Shown here: positions 23,735 to 36,340 of the stretch, piece after piece
Position numbering within the stretch: the first letter of the stretch is position 1
How the letters are laid out: each line of letters opens with the position of its first letter
Made by a program: the position numbers and the translations under genes
The notes under the pieces: model-generated
The model's input: the letters and a program-made list of their open reading frames with translations, nothing else
What the model was told of the DNA's origin: nothing
The model's database searches: none
Assembly: GCF_954871325.1 (NCBI RefSeq)
Contig: NC_088775.1
Span: 68,177,561 to 68,241,560 of the forward strand
Reading direction: 5' to 3'
DNA from: Gordionus sp. m RMFG-2023
Lineage: Eukaryota; Nematomorpha; Gordioida; Chordodea; Parachordodidae
Length of the DNA stretch: 64,000 nt

Positions 23735-26700
23735 TCCCCCCCCCCTCTTAAAATAAATCTCAGTATAGGTATCATGGTTCAATTATACGACATCTTATCA
23801 TTACATATTCTTTTTTCTTATTTGATCTAAGTGTTTTCTTAAAATACCTTTTTTAAACATTATATCACCTTCTTTATGAGTGATAACTTCTTTGTCCCAT
23901 TTATAAACCTTGTGAATTTTGTACCAAATGAAATCTCCAACGTTTATAGTTCTATTTTGTGGTAATACTATATTATCTTTATCATCTTCTTTCTCTAAAT
24001 GTTTTAATAAGTCCCATCGAATTCTAATATCGCGATTAAACTTAGAAAGTGCAACTCCTGTTGTAGCACTTGGTGTGTTTCTATAATTGAATAAGAATTT
24101 ATCAAGCGCAGTATTTTAATCAAACTTTATGTTCCTTTTCATGTGCATCTTGAACGTTCTCACCATCCGTTCCACCTGGCCATTACCATTAGATTGCTGG
24201 TGGCATGCAGACGTCTGCAAATGTTTGCCATAATCTTTGCAAAATTTCTAAAAAGATAACTTAGTTAGTACTATTATCAGTAGCTATAATAGCGATATAG
24301 TTTTAAATATTTCCTTTAATGTATTATCTGTTGTGATGTTTTTGACAGGAATTATTATTGGATGTTTACTATAGGCCTCAACTATTATCAACCAATTTTT
24401 TGTGAAAAACGGACCCGCATAATCTATATGAATTCTTTCAAATAGTTTAGTTGCCGCAACACAGTTTTTGTTAATAGTATATATTTTTGATTGTCTGAAT
24501 ATGTATTATAATCGTCCAACTTTTTACTTCCATCTCTATGTCGTTATTCATACTACCACATATAATCTTTGGCTAAGGATTTGATTTATCCTACTCCCAA
24601 ATGACCTTCATATAATGTTTCCAGCATGTTTTTTCTCATATTTAAGGGGGTTATGATTTTGTTGTTTTTGTAAAGAAAATCTTTAATAATACTTAGTTCC
24701 AATTCAATATGTCTTTTATAGGTTCGTTGTTCTTTATAACATCTATGACTTGCGATATTTCTATTTGTTAAAGTTAATAGGTATATCCAGGGATTTAAAC
24801 CAAACCCGGAAAAGAAAACATGGGTTTTTGAAAAAATCTAACCCGAACCGAACCCTGTTTATAAAATTTTCAAAACCTTGAATCGAACCCGGCAATTTTA
24901 TTTGAACTCGGGTTCAACCGCAGTGTATTGTTTAAAATCATATATTAAGATATTTTGTATACTTGTAAATACAAATAATAATAATTTAATTGAGATTTTA
25001 TTATATTTTCAAATTTCTAATTGTTAATATATTTTAAGCAACTCAATTCATTTCCGCCATTTTTAAAATTTATTCTAAAAGATTCCTATTGGAGTGTTAA
25101 TAAATTTTTAACAATTAAATTTTACGCCATTTAATTTTTAACTTCTCAAACATTATTAATTAGAGGTAAATGAAAGTGGACAAGTCAAAGTAAAAATTAT
25201 TATATTGGATATTGTTAATTTAAAGAATTCTTGAAATCTAACTTAAAAATTGTTAAACAAAGAGGTAGGGCAGTAATTGCAAACTTTTGATTTTTAACTA
25301 TATTTTGCCTATAAATAAAATAAAAAATTAATTTTTTATACCAAATTTATATGTAGTTTTTTAATTATGATTTAAATATAGAATTTTTTTTATCAATTCA
25401 AAAATTCTTAAACTCCAGCTGAACCCGGAATTAAAAGGTTCAAAAATATAAACTTGAACCGAACGAGAACCGAATCTACTTTTTTTTACCTTAAACCGAA
25501 GCTGAATCGAGCGCGGGCAAAAATTTTGCCGGATTCGCATCCCTGGGTATATCCCATAGATCATCTCTAAAAGCAATATTTTAAACAACTTCATCATCAC
25601 TTTGTGGTAATTTTGAAAGGCAGTCAAGAACAACATTGTATATGCCATCTTTATACTTTATGTTGAAATGGTAACCTCCTAAAGTTATGTTGCCTCTTTT
25701 AACCACAAAGACCTTGTGCCATTGCCTTTTAAACCTTTTGCAAAAATATGAACTAGAGGTTTATGGTCAGAGATTATTGTAAATTTAGTCCCAATTAGAT
25801 ACTCCTGAAACCTCTTGATGGCGAACATTATATCAAGAGCCTCACACTCAATGTTAGTGTAATTCATTTCAGATTTGAGTAAAGTTCTTGAAGCAAAAGC
25901 TATTGGTTTTTCTTTTCCATCTTTTTCAGTGTAAAATATCATAGCTCTCAATCTACATTTAGATGCATCAGTAGCAATTCCAATTAGTAATTCGGGATTA
26001 AAATAAGTCAGTGCTGGAGGAAGACTAATCAACGTCTTTAAATCATTAAGACATTTAGTATTCTAAATCCCACGTCCATTTTTCTTTGTTAATTATTTTA
26101 TATAGAGCATCAGCAATATCTGCAAAGTTTAAAAATTCCCTGTAGTAGCCAGCCATTCCCGAAAATGTTGATAATTCATTAGCTGATTTTGGTTCAAGCA
26201 TGTTTATTATTGCTTAAATTTTATCATAATTAGTGTGTATACCATTTACATCAATATCATGACCCAAAAACTGAATATTTTTTAAAAATAAACTTTTACC
26301 AAAATTAGTTATAACCATACTTTATAATTCACTCGAAAACTTTTTTTATATTGTTATATGAGCTTCATAATTATCTCCAGTTATAAGTAAATCATCGATA
26401 TAAAATATGGCAGCTTTAATATCACCAAATATCTGTCCATCCTTTTGGAAAATTCCTGATGAAGTTTTTTAACCCAAGTGGAAGTCTGGTAAACTGGAAG
26501 TATCCCTTTGTGAATATTCTCAACAAGTTTGCAGCTTTTATCAATGGGAATCTACAAAAACTCGTTTTTAAAATCGATCTTGGTAAATTAATTTCCTCCT
26601 GAAAGTTTAGCTATTAAATCATTTATTCGTGGATGTGGATATCTATCATCTTCTAGAGCTGGATTGATTATGTCTTTAAAATCGACACAGAGCCTTATAC

Positions 26701-28100
26701 TCCCATCTTCCTTGTAAACGGCGGTTATAGAACTTGCTCATCGAACATTTTTTACCAGCTTGATAATTTTTTCTTGCATCCATCTATTAAATCATCAATT
26801 TTTGCATAAGATATTCACCTTGGTGATATATTATTAGGCTGGGTGTCTTTCCTCAAATATAGCTTAACATTTACTTTGTTGATTTGTTTATTATCCATAT
26901 TGGATTCAAAGTTTTTAATGAGTTCTTTAATTTTAACATCATAGTTTGCATCTATTTTTGCCCACAAATTTGTTTAAAATATTTTTGAAGGAGTTTAATA
27001 CGTTTTTTCTTGACTTGATTCCATAACAATTTGCATTGTGGTAGTGATGTTATTTAATTTCAGAGTAACCATAAAAGCACTGTCATCATCATTGTAAATC
27101 TTATCAGTTAAATTGTTAACATTAAAACCAAGATCTTTGTTGCCTTCAGTAGTATCAACTTTGTCTTCTACAATTTCTTCAATGTTCATGTTGCAATTAT
27201 TATTATTATTATATAGATTTTGATCATTATATTGTATATGTTTTCTATAATTTTTATCATACTATCTTTTGTTTCTACTTTAATTGTTCGAATTATTGTC
27301 ATATTGTCTTTAATTATTATTTTGGTTTGGCCGATAGATATTATTATTGTTGTAATAGCTTCTAAAATTATTGTTGTTAAAATTTTGATTTCTATTGTAA
27401 AAGTTATTAATCTATTATCATATTTCTAAAATTGTTTCTAAAATTATCAATATAGTCAAAACGATTAAATCTATTATAATAATTATTATTCTTTTGTAAT
27501 ATTCTAACTAGAGAAACTATTTTAAAATGGTCTCTGATTATTTGAAAATCGAGGCGTATAATTATTATTAGAATTATAAGATCTATTTTGATTTTTATAA
27601 TTCTTATGGCCATTATCATTAATATTTCTATTATTATTGTTTATTTATCATTACTTAAATAATTAACTTGTTAAGTTTATATTTTATCTTAGCTTTTCTT
27701 TAATACGGTCGTTATTAATGAAACCGCAATCTTGGCTAGCTTGCACAATCTTAGAATCATCGAACGATTTATCTATCCCCTAATTGGTTGAATTAAATTT
27801 TATAATATGGCTATTTTTATTTGTAAATGGTACTAAGTAACTTGATTTTTTAATTAAACTATCATAACCCCCTAAATTCTGAAACAGAGCATAAAGTTTT
27901 AAGTTTAGAATATACATCATCCAATATGTTATCAAGAAGTAAAACAACCTTATCAGCATCGGATAATATTGTATTATTTTAAATAAATTGTGTGATTCTT
28001 TCAATATATATAAGTCACTTACTATATTTTCCTTGTAAAATTTTATAATGAAATTATCATTTAGAGATGACAAAGTTAATATATTAACTTTTATATCTGC
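23735..28100 (-). mobile_element. Ty3/gypsy-type LTR retrotransposon fossil, broken
   Basis: An old minus-strand copy with parts in the usual order. A gag-like region lies about 27200-28100, including an asparagine-rich stretch at 27400-27620. Protease lies about 26950-27190, reverse transcriptase about 26040-26900, and RNase H about 25685-26032 (DASKCRLRAMIFYTE, EALDIMFAIKRFQEYL). The integrase follows at about 23820-24780. A C-rich run at 23738-23750, read on the minus strand, looks like a polypurine tract at its 3' end. No pair of LTRs could be recognised; the sequence beyond the tract is taken up by the 18062-23690 element. It carries many breaks and cannot be functional. A hAT miniature element is inserted between RNase H and integrase. 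Age: old, judged from the decay. Confidence 0.8.
24788..25545. mobile_element. hAT-type miniature element (CAGGGAT...ATCCCTG family), 758 bp
   Basis: Starts CAGGGATTTAAACCAAACCC and ends GGATTCGCATCCCTG, with a perfect 8-bp duplication GGTATATC on both sides (24780-24787 and 25546-25553). Subterminal parts are dense in AACCCGAACCGAACCC. The interior is AT-rich; the minus-strand frame across its right half (FNPG-like repeats) is only translated repeat. It interrupts the gypsy fossil. Its body matches that of 28316-29053 in inverted orientation. Confidence 0.92.
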
Positions 28101-28315
28101 AATTTATTTATAAAAAGTAATACATATGGAACAAAATGTTTTTAATCCTTTAAATTTTAACAAAAGCGCATAAGATTTGTCTAATAGTTTATGATATTTA
28201 AGCATTTCCTCTAACATTTTAAAACAAAGAAATAGGTCCCCACAATAAGGGAGTCTTAATATTCAGTTTGATGGCAAAGATGTGTTACAAAGTATTTTTT
28301 TAAAATTAACATAAG

Positions 28316-29053
28316 TAAAGATGAGAACCTAGCAAAATTTTACTCTGGTTAAGGTAAAAAAAAATAGGTGGATTCGGTTCGGTTCAGGGAATATTTTTGA
28401 ACCCGGGTTTGGTTCAGGCTTCAGCTCAGGTTTAAGAATTTTTGAATTGATAAAAAAATATATATTTAAATCATAATTAAAAAACTAGACATTAATTTGG
28501 TAAAAAAATAAATTTTTTATTTTATTCATAGGCAAAATATAGTTAAAAATACAATGTAGTCATGTATCAATTTAAAAATTTTTATTTAGACGTATTTCTT
28601 TAAATAAAAAATTTTCAATATAATAATTTTTACTTTGACTTGTTCACATCTATTTTCCTCTAATTAATATCTTTAAGAATTAGTTAAAAATTAAAAATAA
28701 AGGGTGTAATAAAATTTATTAACACTCCAATAGGAATTTTTGAAAATAAATTAAAAAAATTAAAAATGGCGTAAATGAATTAAGTTGTTTAAAATTTATT
28801 AACACTTCACTTAATAGGAAATTTGAAAATATTATAAAATCTCAATTAAATTATTAATATTTGTATTTACAATTATACAAATATCTTATATATGATTTTA
28901 AACAATACACTAAACCCGGTTGAACCCGGGTTCAAATAAATTTCCAGGGTTCGGTTCGGGATTTTGGAAACTTTATAAACGGGGTTCAGGTTCGGTTCGG
29001 GTTCAGATTTTTTTCCAAAAACCAGGGTTTTCTTCTCCGGGTTCGAATCCCTG
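28316..29053. mobile_element. hAT-type miniature element, same family, 738 bp
   Basis: The right end GGGTTCGAATCCCTG is intact; the left end TAAAGATGAGAACC is a worn form of CAGGGATG-GAACC. A perfect 8-bp duplication AACATAAG flanks it (28308-28315 and 29054-29061), which fixes both ends. The interior (AAGAATTTTTGAATTGATAA, ATTTAAATCATAATTAAAAA) is the reverse complement of the corresponding part of 24788-25545. Confidence 0.9.
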
Positions 29054-29076
29054 AACATAAGAATTAAAAATATTCA

Positions 29077-29364
29077 TTAAATCATCATTTGAATAAAAAA
29101 AATTATGAAAGAGCATTTGTGAAGAATTTTTCCCAAAAAAAAGGTATCTATTTCATCCATACATTTATTTGAAGCATCTGCATGTGGTTGATCCTGCATA
29201 TTTTCCAAATGGACAATTAACGTTTCTTTTACCAACAGATTTTGTGGCAGATTAATATAAGACCAATTTAGCTTAAATTTTGGGTGAAATATTGCTGCCA
29301 ATATGTTACTGTCATCATACAGTGGAGGAAATTTAGAAATGATAATTAATTTATTATACATCAA
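29077..29364 (-). pseudogene. hAT transposase fragment
   Basis: Minus-strand frame with ILAAIFHPKFKLNWSYINLP, which matches the LDPRFKLxW block seen midway in the RNase-H-like catalytic region of hAT/ZBED transposases, followed by VKETLIVHLENMQDQ. Neither the BED finger nor the C-terminal dimerisation block is nearby. Only about 95 residues are left. Confidence 0.6.
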
Positions 29365-30033
29365 TAGTAGATGTATTATCTTCTAAATTTAACGGAGGAT
29401 ATTAATAAAACCTAGAATTTATTTATATTATATATAATAAAATTAAATAAATAAAACTTGTAGGCTCTAAATTTCGTTCTAGATAAAATTTAGGAAATTG
29501 TTGAAATATAAAATATGGTGTAATGGAAGTTGATAAAATATGATGTAGATAGATATTTTTTTAAAAAATAGTATTTTAATTTAATTTTCAAAATTTTTAT
29601 TTTATTTATTGCTTTTTAAGTAAAAAATTAATTTTTATAAGGATCGGGATCGAATATTAAAAATGATCTCAATCACGATCCTCAATTTAAGTCAGGATCA
29701 TAAATCCGGGAAAATTGACAAATTTAGGATCAAATCCAGGATCGGCGATCTTTTGATTCGATCCTTTAGAAACTCTGATGGCTTGTTAAAAAATTGAAAT
29801 GTGAAAAAGGAAAAAACAGCTGATTAAAAAAATATAAGACTTTTTTCTTAAAAAATTCTATAAAAAGTATTTTTAAAATTGAACGAACGTTAAATTCGAA
29901 CGCGGTCGTCAAAATAAGGGACGCGATCACGTTCAAAGTTCGTCAAAAATAAAAGGAACGCCGTTCATATTTTCAAAAAAACGAACTTCGTTCACGAACC
30001 CGTTCAAAATGAACTCGTTCATTTACAACACTA
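29365..30033. other. AT-rich spacer and worn hAT-like end
   Basis: No gene. Segment 29640-29760 has repeated GGATCGGGATCG/GATCCTCAA words. Segment 29880-30033 has repeated GAACG/CGTTC words (GAACTTCGTTCACGAACCCG) and ends in TTTACAACACTA, which reads outward as TAGTGTTGTAAATGAACGAG, a typical hAT-like terminus. Its left end was not found. A similar GAACG-rich block occurs at 56664-57410. Confidence 0.5.
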
Positions 30034-30438
30034 CTAACCATATACTTCATAAACATATTTTATAACAAATAATGGAAAATTTTAGAATAACCCCTCATCT
30101 AAAAAATTTAAATTTCTAAATCATACCTCTTCATCTCGTTAAATAATGGTATAATTTATTATTTGTTCTATCATTGAATAAAGGAGAAAATTCTGATTCC
30201 CCGTCATTTTTGATGGGCTATCAGCTAGTTGATAAATAATATTCATTTTAAGTTCTTTTCATAAAAATCTTATCATGAATTCAGACTCAGCATGAAAATA
30301 ATAAATTTTACCTTTATTTAACGATGGATGAAGAAGTGTGATTTAGAAATTTGTATTTTTTTAGATGAGGGGTTATTCTCATTGGTTATTCTATTTCCAT
30401 TATTTGTTATTAAATATGTTTATGAAGTATATGGTTAG
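30034..30438. mobile_element. MITE with about 100-bp inverted repeats, 405 bp
   Basis: The left arm (CTAACCATATACTTCATAAA, AACAAATAATGGAAA, AACCCCTCATCTAAAAAATT) is matched in reverse by the right arm ending ATGAAGTATATGGTTAG. TA lies on both outer sides (30032-30033, 30439-30440), as for Tc1/mariner-type MITEs. The loop is short and has no coding. The arms are still more than 85 percent alike by eye, so it would form a strong hairpin. Confidence 0.85.
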
Positions 30439-30440
30439 TA

Positions 30441-32009
30441 ATTAATTTATGTGCAAAATAAAAATCTATAAAATTTTTTTTTTTATTCATTTGTATTAGT
30501 AATTTATAATCTAAAAAATATATTCTTGCTAGATGAGAGTTTTGCAACTTATTTTAACATTTGAAACAAAACAAATTTAAAACTAACGATTATGACAATT
30601 GCCATTTTTATATGGTACATTACATCTTAATTGAAAATTTAATTTAACATGTTAAAAATACATATCTTTGCCCATTAGAGTCAAAAAAATATAATATGTT
30701 TAAAAATACCGATTATGATAATTGTCATTTTTTAAAGGAACATCTTCGTTGAATTTATAATTTAGCATCTTCACAATATAAATTTTACCCTTTTGTGTCA
30801 AAAAATTTTAAAATCTTAAAAAATAACGAATATGACAATTGTCACATTAAAATATTATCCTTTAAAAAGATCATATAAAATAACATTAAAAAGTTTATTA
30901 TAAATATTTAAAAAAAATATATTTAGAAAAAACCACCTCTTTTAATATACTTAAAAAAATAGATAATTTTACAAAAATGATAAAAAAAAGTCTATAAAAG
31001 ATTTCATCTAAAAGATAGTTTATTTATAATAATATTCACAAAAGAATTCCTCAAAAAAAGATTTAATTACAAAGAAGATTTAAAATTCTTATCAAATCAA
31101 AATATGTTCAAAAAATATTTTTTGTTTAAAATTTTGGGTGTGAAAATCACTAATAAATTGTAATAAAAATAATATTACAATAGCAGCAGCATATCATTTT
31201 TTTGGTAACTCACTGAAACTCGAGAAAATTTTTAATATTATTTTTTTTTTAAATATTTTATTTATTTCCTTTTAATATTTTTTTTATTAAAAAATAACAA
31301 ATATGCGATCGCCGCACAGATCTTAAAATTTATTATTTTTTCAAGTTATAACAATTTTAATCAAAATGGATATGATCATTACTTTACTCGGTCAATCACA
31401 GCAGAAACTTTATAGACCCAAATGATATATCGAACCATATTCAACGTATTGAGCGTTTATGGAGGGATCTTAAGGTGGAAGAAAATCTTCCTCTCATTTA
31501 TATATATGTGAATATTCTTATTTTCGTAATATTAAAAATATGGCAAATTTAAGTAAATTAATCAAATTTTTAAATGATATAAATTTATATAGAATTATTT
31601 ATGTTTTTCCTCAAAAATATGCTTAATTATCTAGTATTTGATTTAATAGTCCTAACTTAGTAGCATCCAATAAAATTTTAAATAATTACTCTATTTTTAA
31701 TGTAAAATTAAAGAATTGTGGAAATTTTCACAAAAAAAAATTATAGTCCTCATTTGATATAGCACACACCATTTCCATTAATGTAAAATTAAAGAATTGT
31801 GAAAATTTTCACAAGAAAAAAATATGAAATTAAAACTTTTGAGTAATAAAACTTTGTATAATTATTATATCAAAAAATTTCCACACAAGATCGCATATTT
31901 TTTATTTTTAAATAAAAGAAATATTTAAAACAAATAATATTAAAAATTTCTTAATTTCAGTGAGCTACCCATTTTTTTATTAAAAAAACATCAAATAAAT
32001 AAATCCATT
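30441..32009. other. AT-rich stretch, no gene seen
   Basis: Contains spaced repeats of ATTATGACAATTGYCATTTTT (about 30588, 30711 and 30826) and a pair of AAATTAAAGAATTGTG-AAATTTTCACAA copies at about 31705 and 31785. No reading frame of interest. Confidence 0.45.
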
Positions 32010-32548
32010 TTCATAATATTTTCATTTCATTTCATTCCATTTCATTTCATTTCATTTCATTTTATTCCATTTCATTTCATTTTATTCCATTTCATTTCAT
32101 TTTATTTTATTTTATTCCATTTCATTTCATTTTATTCCATTTCATTCCATTCCATTTCATTTCAAATCATTTCATTCCATTTCATTCCATTTAATTTAAT
32201 TTAATTTAATTTAATTTAATTTAATTTAATTTAATTTAATTTAATTTAATTTAATTTAATTTAATTTAATTTAATTTAATTTAATTTAATTTAATTTAAT
32301 TTAATTTAATTTAATTTAATTTAATTTAATTTAATTTAATTTAATTTAATTTAATTTAATTTAATTTAATTTAATTTAATTTAATTTAATTTAATTTAAT
32401 TTAATTTAATTTAATTTAATTTAATTTAATTTAATTTAATTTAATTTAATTTAATTTAATTTAATTTAATTTAATTTAATTTAATTTAATTTAATTTAAT
32501 TTCATTTCATTTCATTTCATTTCATTTCATTCCATTCCATTCATTTCA
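32010..32548. repeat. Pentanucleotide satellite: TTTCA / TTTAA blocks
   Basis: About 175 bp of (TTTCA)n with TTCCA and TTTTA variants, then about 310 bp of almost pure (TTTAA)n (about 32188-32500), then (TTTCA)n again to 32548. All share the 5-bp register. The sharp middle block suggests that a C-to-A variant unit expanded inside an older array. Confidence 0.97.
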
Positions 32549-32850
32549 TAATATAATATAAATAACGAATATTAAATTATATCATGTTTATTTAGGTTAA
32601 TGATAGCCACTACCTTAAGGTAATAATACCTATCTAATTTGTATTTTGTTTATTTTTCATTTTCCGGGAAACCTAAACCGCGAATACTTTAGAGCGAATA
32701 CATTTTAGCGAAACTTTGATCGCGAACTCTTTTATAGCTAAACATTAATAGCGAATTTTCTACAGCGAATGTATTTGCGCGAAATTATTATAGCGAGCTC
32801 ATGGCCGCGAAAATTGCGAATTCATTTATTTAAGTGAAATTGATATATAT

Positions 32851-35209
32851 TTAAAGCATTAGTTTTCTTAGAGGAATAGTAAATTTTTAAGTAATAATAT
32901 CCATATAATTTGGCTTTACATCTTAAAAGTATTATCAATTTCAATTTTACAATATTTGTTTGCACAAATCTAATTTTTTTTTATTGTATTTACGTTAATA
33001 ATTAATAAAAATTTACTTTATTTGCTTTTAGAAATATGGTCCGTCCCAAAGTTAACCCCAGTCCGTTCATTTTTTAGTTATAATATTCTCTTAAATGAAT
33101 CAACCTGTATAATAGATAATTGCATAATGATAATTAAAGGTGACCATGCAGTAATTTAGAAAGGAATATTCAAAGGCATCATTCTAAAGAATATGAATCC
33201 CTAACTACAAAAAAATTTAAGCTTTCTATTTGAAATCAATATCAAAGCCTAGCCATAATATTTCTATTGAGCAGGCATTAAATTCTCTTATCAAAATTAA
33301 AATGGATAAAAACACATTAGTAAATTCTTGCACAGAACGGATTACTGTTAAATGATTTAGCTTCTAAAAAAATTATCAACCCAATTATAACAGACTTGGG
33401 GATAATTTTTCTATAAATTCAGAAAATATGAGGAATAATATTAATATAATGGCCAGCAAATGCCTTGCTAATATAAAAAAAGAAATATTCAATAAAATGA
33501 TTTCTGTAAAATTAGATTTTGCAACAAGGTATGACAGAACTATTCTAGGCGTCAATATTCAATTTATATCTGATGGAAAAATACAATTACGATCAATATG
33601 CATGAGAGAACTTACTGAAAAGCATACCTCGGAAATATCAAAAAAGTTATTTTATAAAACAAGATATATAGCATAACTACTGATAATGCATCCAATATGG
33701 TTAAGTTAATCAAGCTTTTAATGGAGCATGAAGATATTGACGACAAAGATGTGATGTTATCACATAATAATAATTTATCAAATATTAGTAATATCGACGA
33801 CATTGATGAAACTGAGAATATTATATTTAGGATTACTGGAGCCTTGTTAGTTGGAATTCGATGCGCCTCCCACATTTTATTTGGAGATAAATGATTGCAT
33901 CAAATCGTCACCTAATGAATTATTGATTATTAACAAAGACAGATAATTGTGCAATTCACACACATACTTCATTAAATATCTTAACCCATCTAAATCTTAA
34001 AAAGCCCCTTATAGATTGCTGTACCAGGTGGAATTCTATCTATCTAATGCCAGAAAGATTGTTAGAATTAAAAGTTTATTGTGATGAAATGAAAATGGAT
34101 CAAGGCATTAATCTTTGTGAAGATGAATGGGATATAATTAAAGATATTTTGAAAGCTATGAAGCCTTATTTTATATTGACAAAAATTCTTCAAACTGAAC
34201 AATTAACATTGGGCGATTTTTATGCTGCTTGGCTAAATTGTCTAATAGAAACACAAAAAGTACAAACACCTTTTTCTCAGCACCTTTCAACATGTATCAA
34301 GGCAAGAGAGGCGAACATTAGAAATGACGCCTTTTGTGCAGTCTTATATATGGACCCTCGTTATCAGATATTTCTGACAGAAGATGAAAAATTGACTGCC
34401 AAAGATCATTTAAATAAAACATGGAAAGCAATTCAGGTCCAAATATTTTATTTAGCCTTATTTTGATTATTGTCCGGATTTATTTTAATAGTTATTTTTC
34501 ATTTAAAATATATAGGCCTTGGAAAATGATGATAGCCTAGAAATGGATATATTGCAATCTACCTCCAAAGATCATAAAACGGAGGATGAATTAGAAAAGC
34601 TTCTAATAGCCCGTGAGTCGGAATTTAAAAAAGCTACTTCAAATGCACACAAAGAACATAATATTAGAAATATTATTGAATCGTTTGAAGGTGTTGAAAG
34701 GATCGACAAAAAATCATCAGTTTTTATATTTTGGGAATCGAAAAAATTTGAATATCCAGAATTGTATAAACTTGCTCTTATAGAACTGGCAGTTCCAGCA
34801 ACCCAAGTTTCTGTAGAGGGCCTTTTCGGGGCTAAAATGTGTGTTATCACCTCAACGAACAAATATGAATCCATTTATATTATAAAATATATTACTTATA
34901 CGTTCAAATAATATTTAAAAATGAGTTATTTTGAATCATAAATATTTTTTTTATATAATTTATATAAAAATTAGTGATGGCAAAATTTTAAATAAATTTA
35001 TAATTAAAATCATTATATGATGGTGTTGCTTCAATAAAAAAAAAATTATAACCGGAATAAACCTTTATAAACCTTTATAATTAGCTGAACCGAACCGAAC
35101 CCTTATAAATTTATTCTTAAGAACAGTAACCAGAACGTAACCATTATAATTTTTTACATATTGAACCGTAACCAAACTGAACCGTTATAAATAAAGGTTC
35201 GGGTCCTTG
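32851..35209 (+). mobile_element. hAT transposon inserted in foldback A, 2359 bp
   Basis: Flanked by the 8-bp duplication ATATATAT (32843-32850 and 35210-35217). The foldback sequence reads GAAATTGATATAT before it and ATATTCAATATCAATTTACC after it. Copy 48456-50311 has the same site uninterrupted (at about 49080-49110), so this is an insertion with its empty site in the same window. The right end GGTTCGGGTCCTTG and the AACCGAACC-rich subterminal part match the CAGGGAT...ATCCCTG hAT family. The left end (TTAAAGCATTAG) does not match, so the copy may have lost its 5' end. It encodes a hAT transposase. Confidence 0.88.
33428..34911 (+). pseudogene. hAT transposase gene, broken, with one intron
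   Basis: Coding blocks in order: residues with VKLDFATRYDRTILGVNIQF (33428-33676), a middle block (33697-33894), a block with WNSIYLMPERLLELK upstream and MKPYFILTKILQTEQLTLGD (34020-34436) that also holds YMDPRYQIFLTEDE, equivalent to the hAT LDPRFK motif. A 79-bp GT-AG intron (34437-34515) precedes the last exon, which ends in the C-terminal dimerisation block PELYKLALIELAVPATQVSV. Frames change at least twice before 34020 and stops lie between blocks, so this copy is dead. The last block, AVPATQVSVE, is shared with 51125-51270. Confidence 0.8.
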
Positions 35210-35217
35210 ATATATAT

Positions 35218-36340
35218 TCAATATCAATTTACCAACCGAAGTTTCAACGCTAATGTTTTAAGAATATTTTATTACGTATTGTTTATTTAGATAGAAAATA
35301 TAGTAATCTTTCTCACTCATTCATGGTTGTAAGTATGGAGTGGACATTTTGGATAAAGTTTTTACCAGAATAACCCCCCCCCCCCCAACATAAATATTTA
35401 AAGTGTACTTTATGTCATTTAAAGTAAATATTCTGAAATACTTTTTTTTCCAATCTAGATAAAAGAAAAATACTGAAAGCTAAGAATTCTTTACTGATTT
35501 TCTCAGATTATTTTTAAAAATTATAGAAAACTGTGACTACAAGGTTATATCCAAGTCCGATCTAAAATTTTATTCTAGGAAAAATAGGGTTGAACCGATC
35601 CGATTTACTAATAATTAATGCCTCCTAATTATAATTTTTAGATAATGCACATCGATATAACTTTCTGATATAATAGTAACTAATTCATTTGAATATTTTG
35701 ACCTCTCCTTTTTCTTCTTTTCGCATTTTAATAAATAGAAATAACTGCAAAGTTATGATTAATCAATAAAAAATTCAAAATATTCTATTGGATTACATAA
35801 ATTTGTAATATTTATGAGAATAAATTGTAGAAATAAATAATTAGATCTTCATTTGTTTTAGCTTTTTATTTTTGCTTATTTAACAAGTCTAACTAAACAA
35901 TATAAAAAATTAAAAAACGTAAAATAGTTTTCACTATTTTTTAAAATAATACCAGTTGAATTTAAATCACAGCGTTTTTATGAAAACACCGCTAAACGCT
36001 TCTAATCAATTTGTAAGCCCTTTTACTCATTTTTTCTAATAAAATGGAATTAAAATAAATCATGATTTTTTGAAAATAAATAGAAAATGTTCCAAATCAC
36101 AAGAAAATAAAGATATTCCAATATCGGGAAACCGGGGCAAAATGGGTTAAGTGTTTATTTATTTACTCTTACATATTTTACCATGACAAGGGTGGGGGGG
36201 GGGGTATGTTAAAAACATTTTCTAAAAGAAGAGTATTTAAATGAAGGGTAATAAAAAATAATTATAAAAAGTGGCTATGATTTTAATTCTGAGATTAAAT
36301 AGGTTTCTTATTCAATTTTCTCATTTTGTAAATTGCAAAA
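35218..36340. other. Interior of foldback A, non-coding part
   Basis: Begins with the segment shared with the short copy (to about 35480, including a C-tract where the short copy has CCCTCCCCCC). It then continues with AT-rich sequence unique to copy A. A G-tract of about ten lies near 36190. No gene seen. Confidence 0.5.

Noticed and set aside
27220-27619. Isoleucine-rich frames on both strands
   Set aside because: Translated low-complexity ATT/AAT repeats within the retroelement fossil.
28873-29058. Minus-strand frame with FxxNPEKKTL...EPNLNP
   Set aside because: It is the translated GGTTCGG/AACCCGAACC subterminal repeat of a hAT miniature element.
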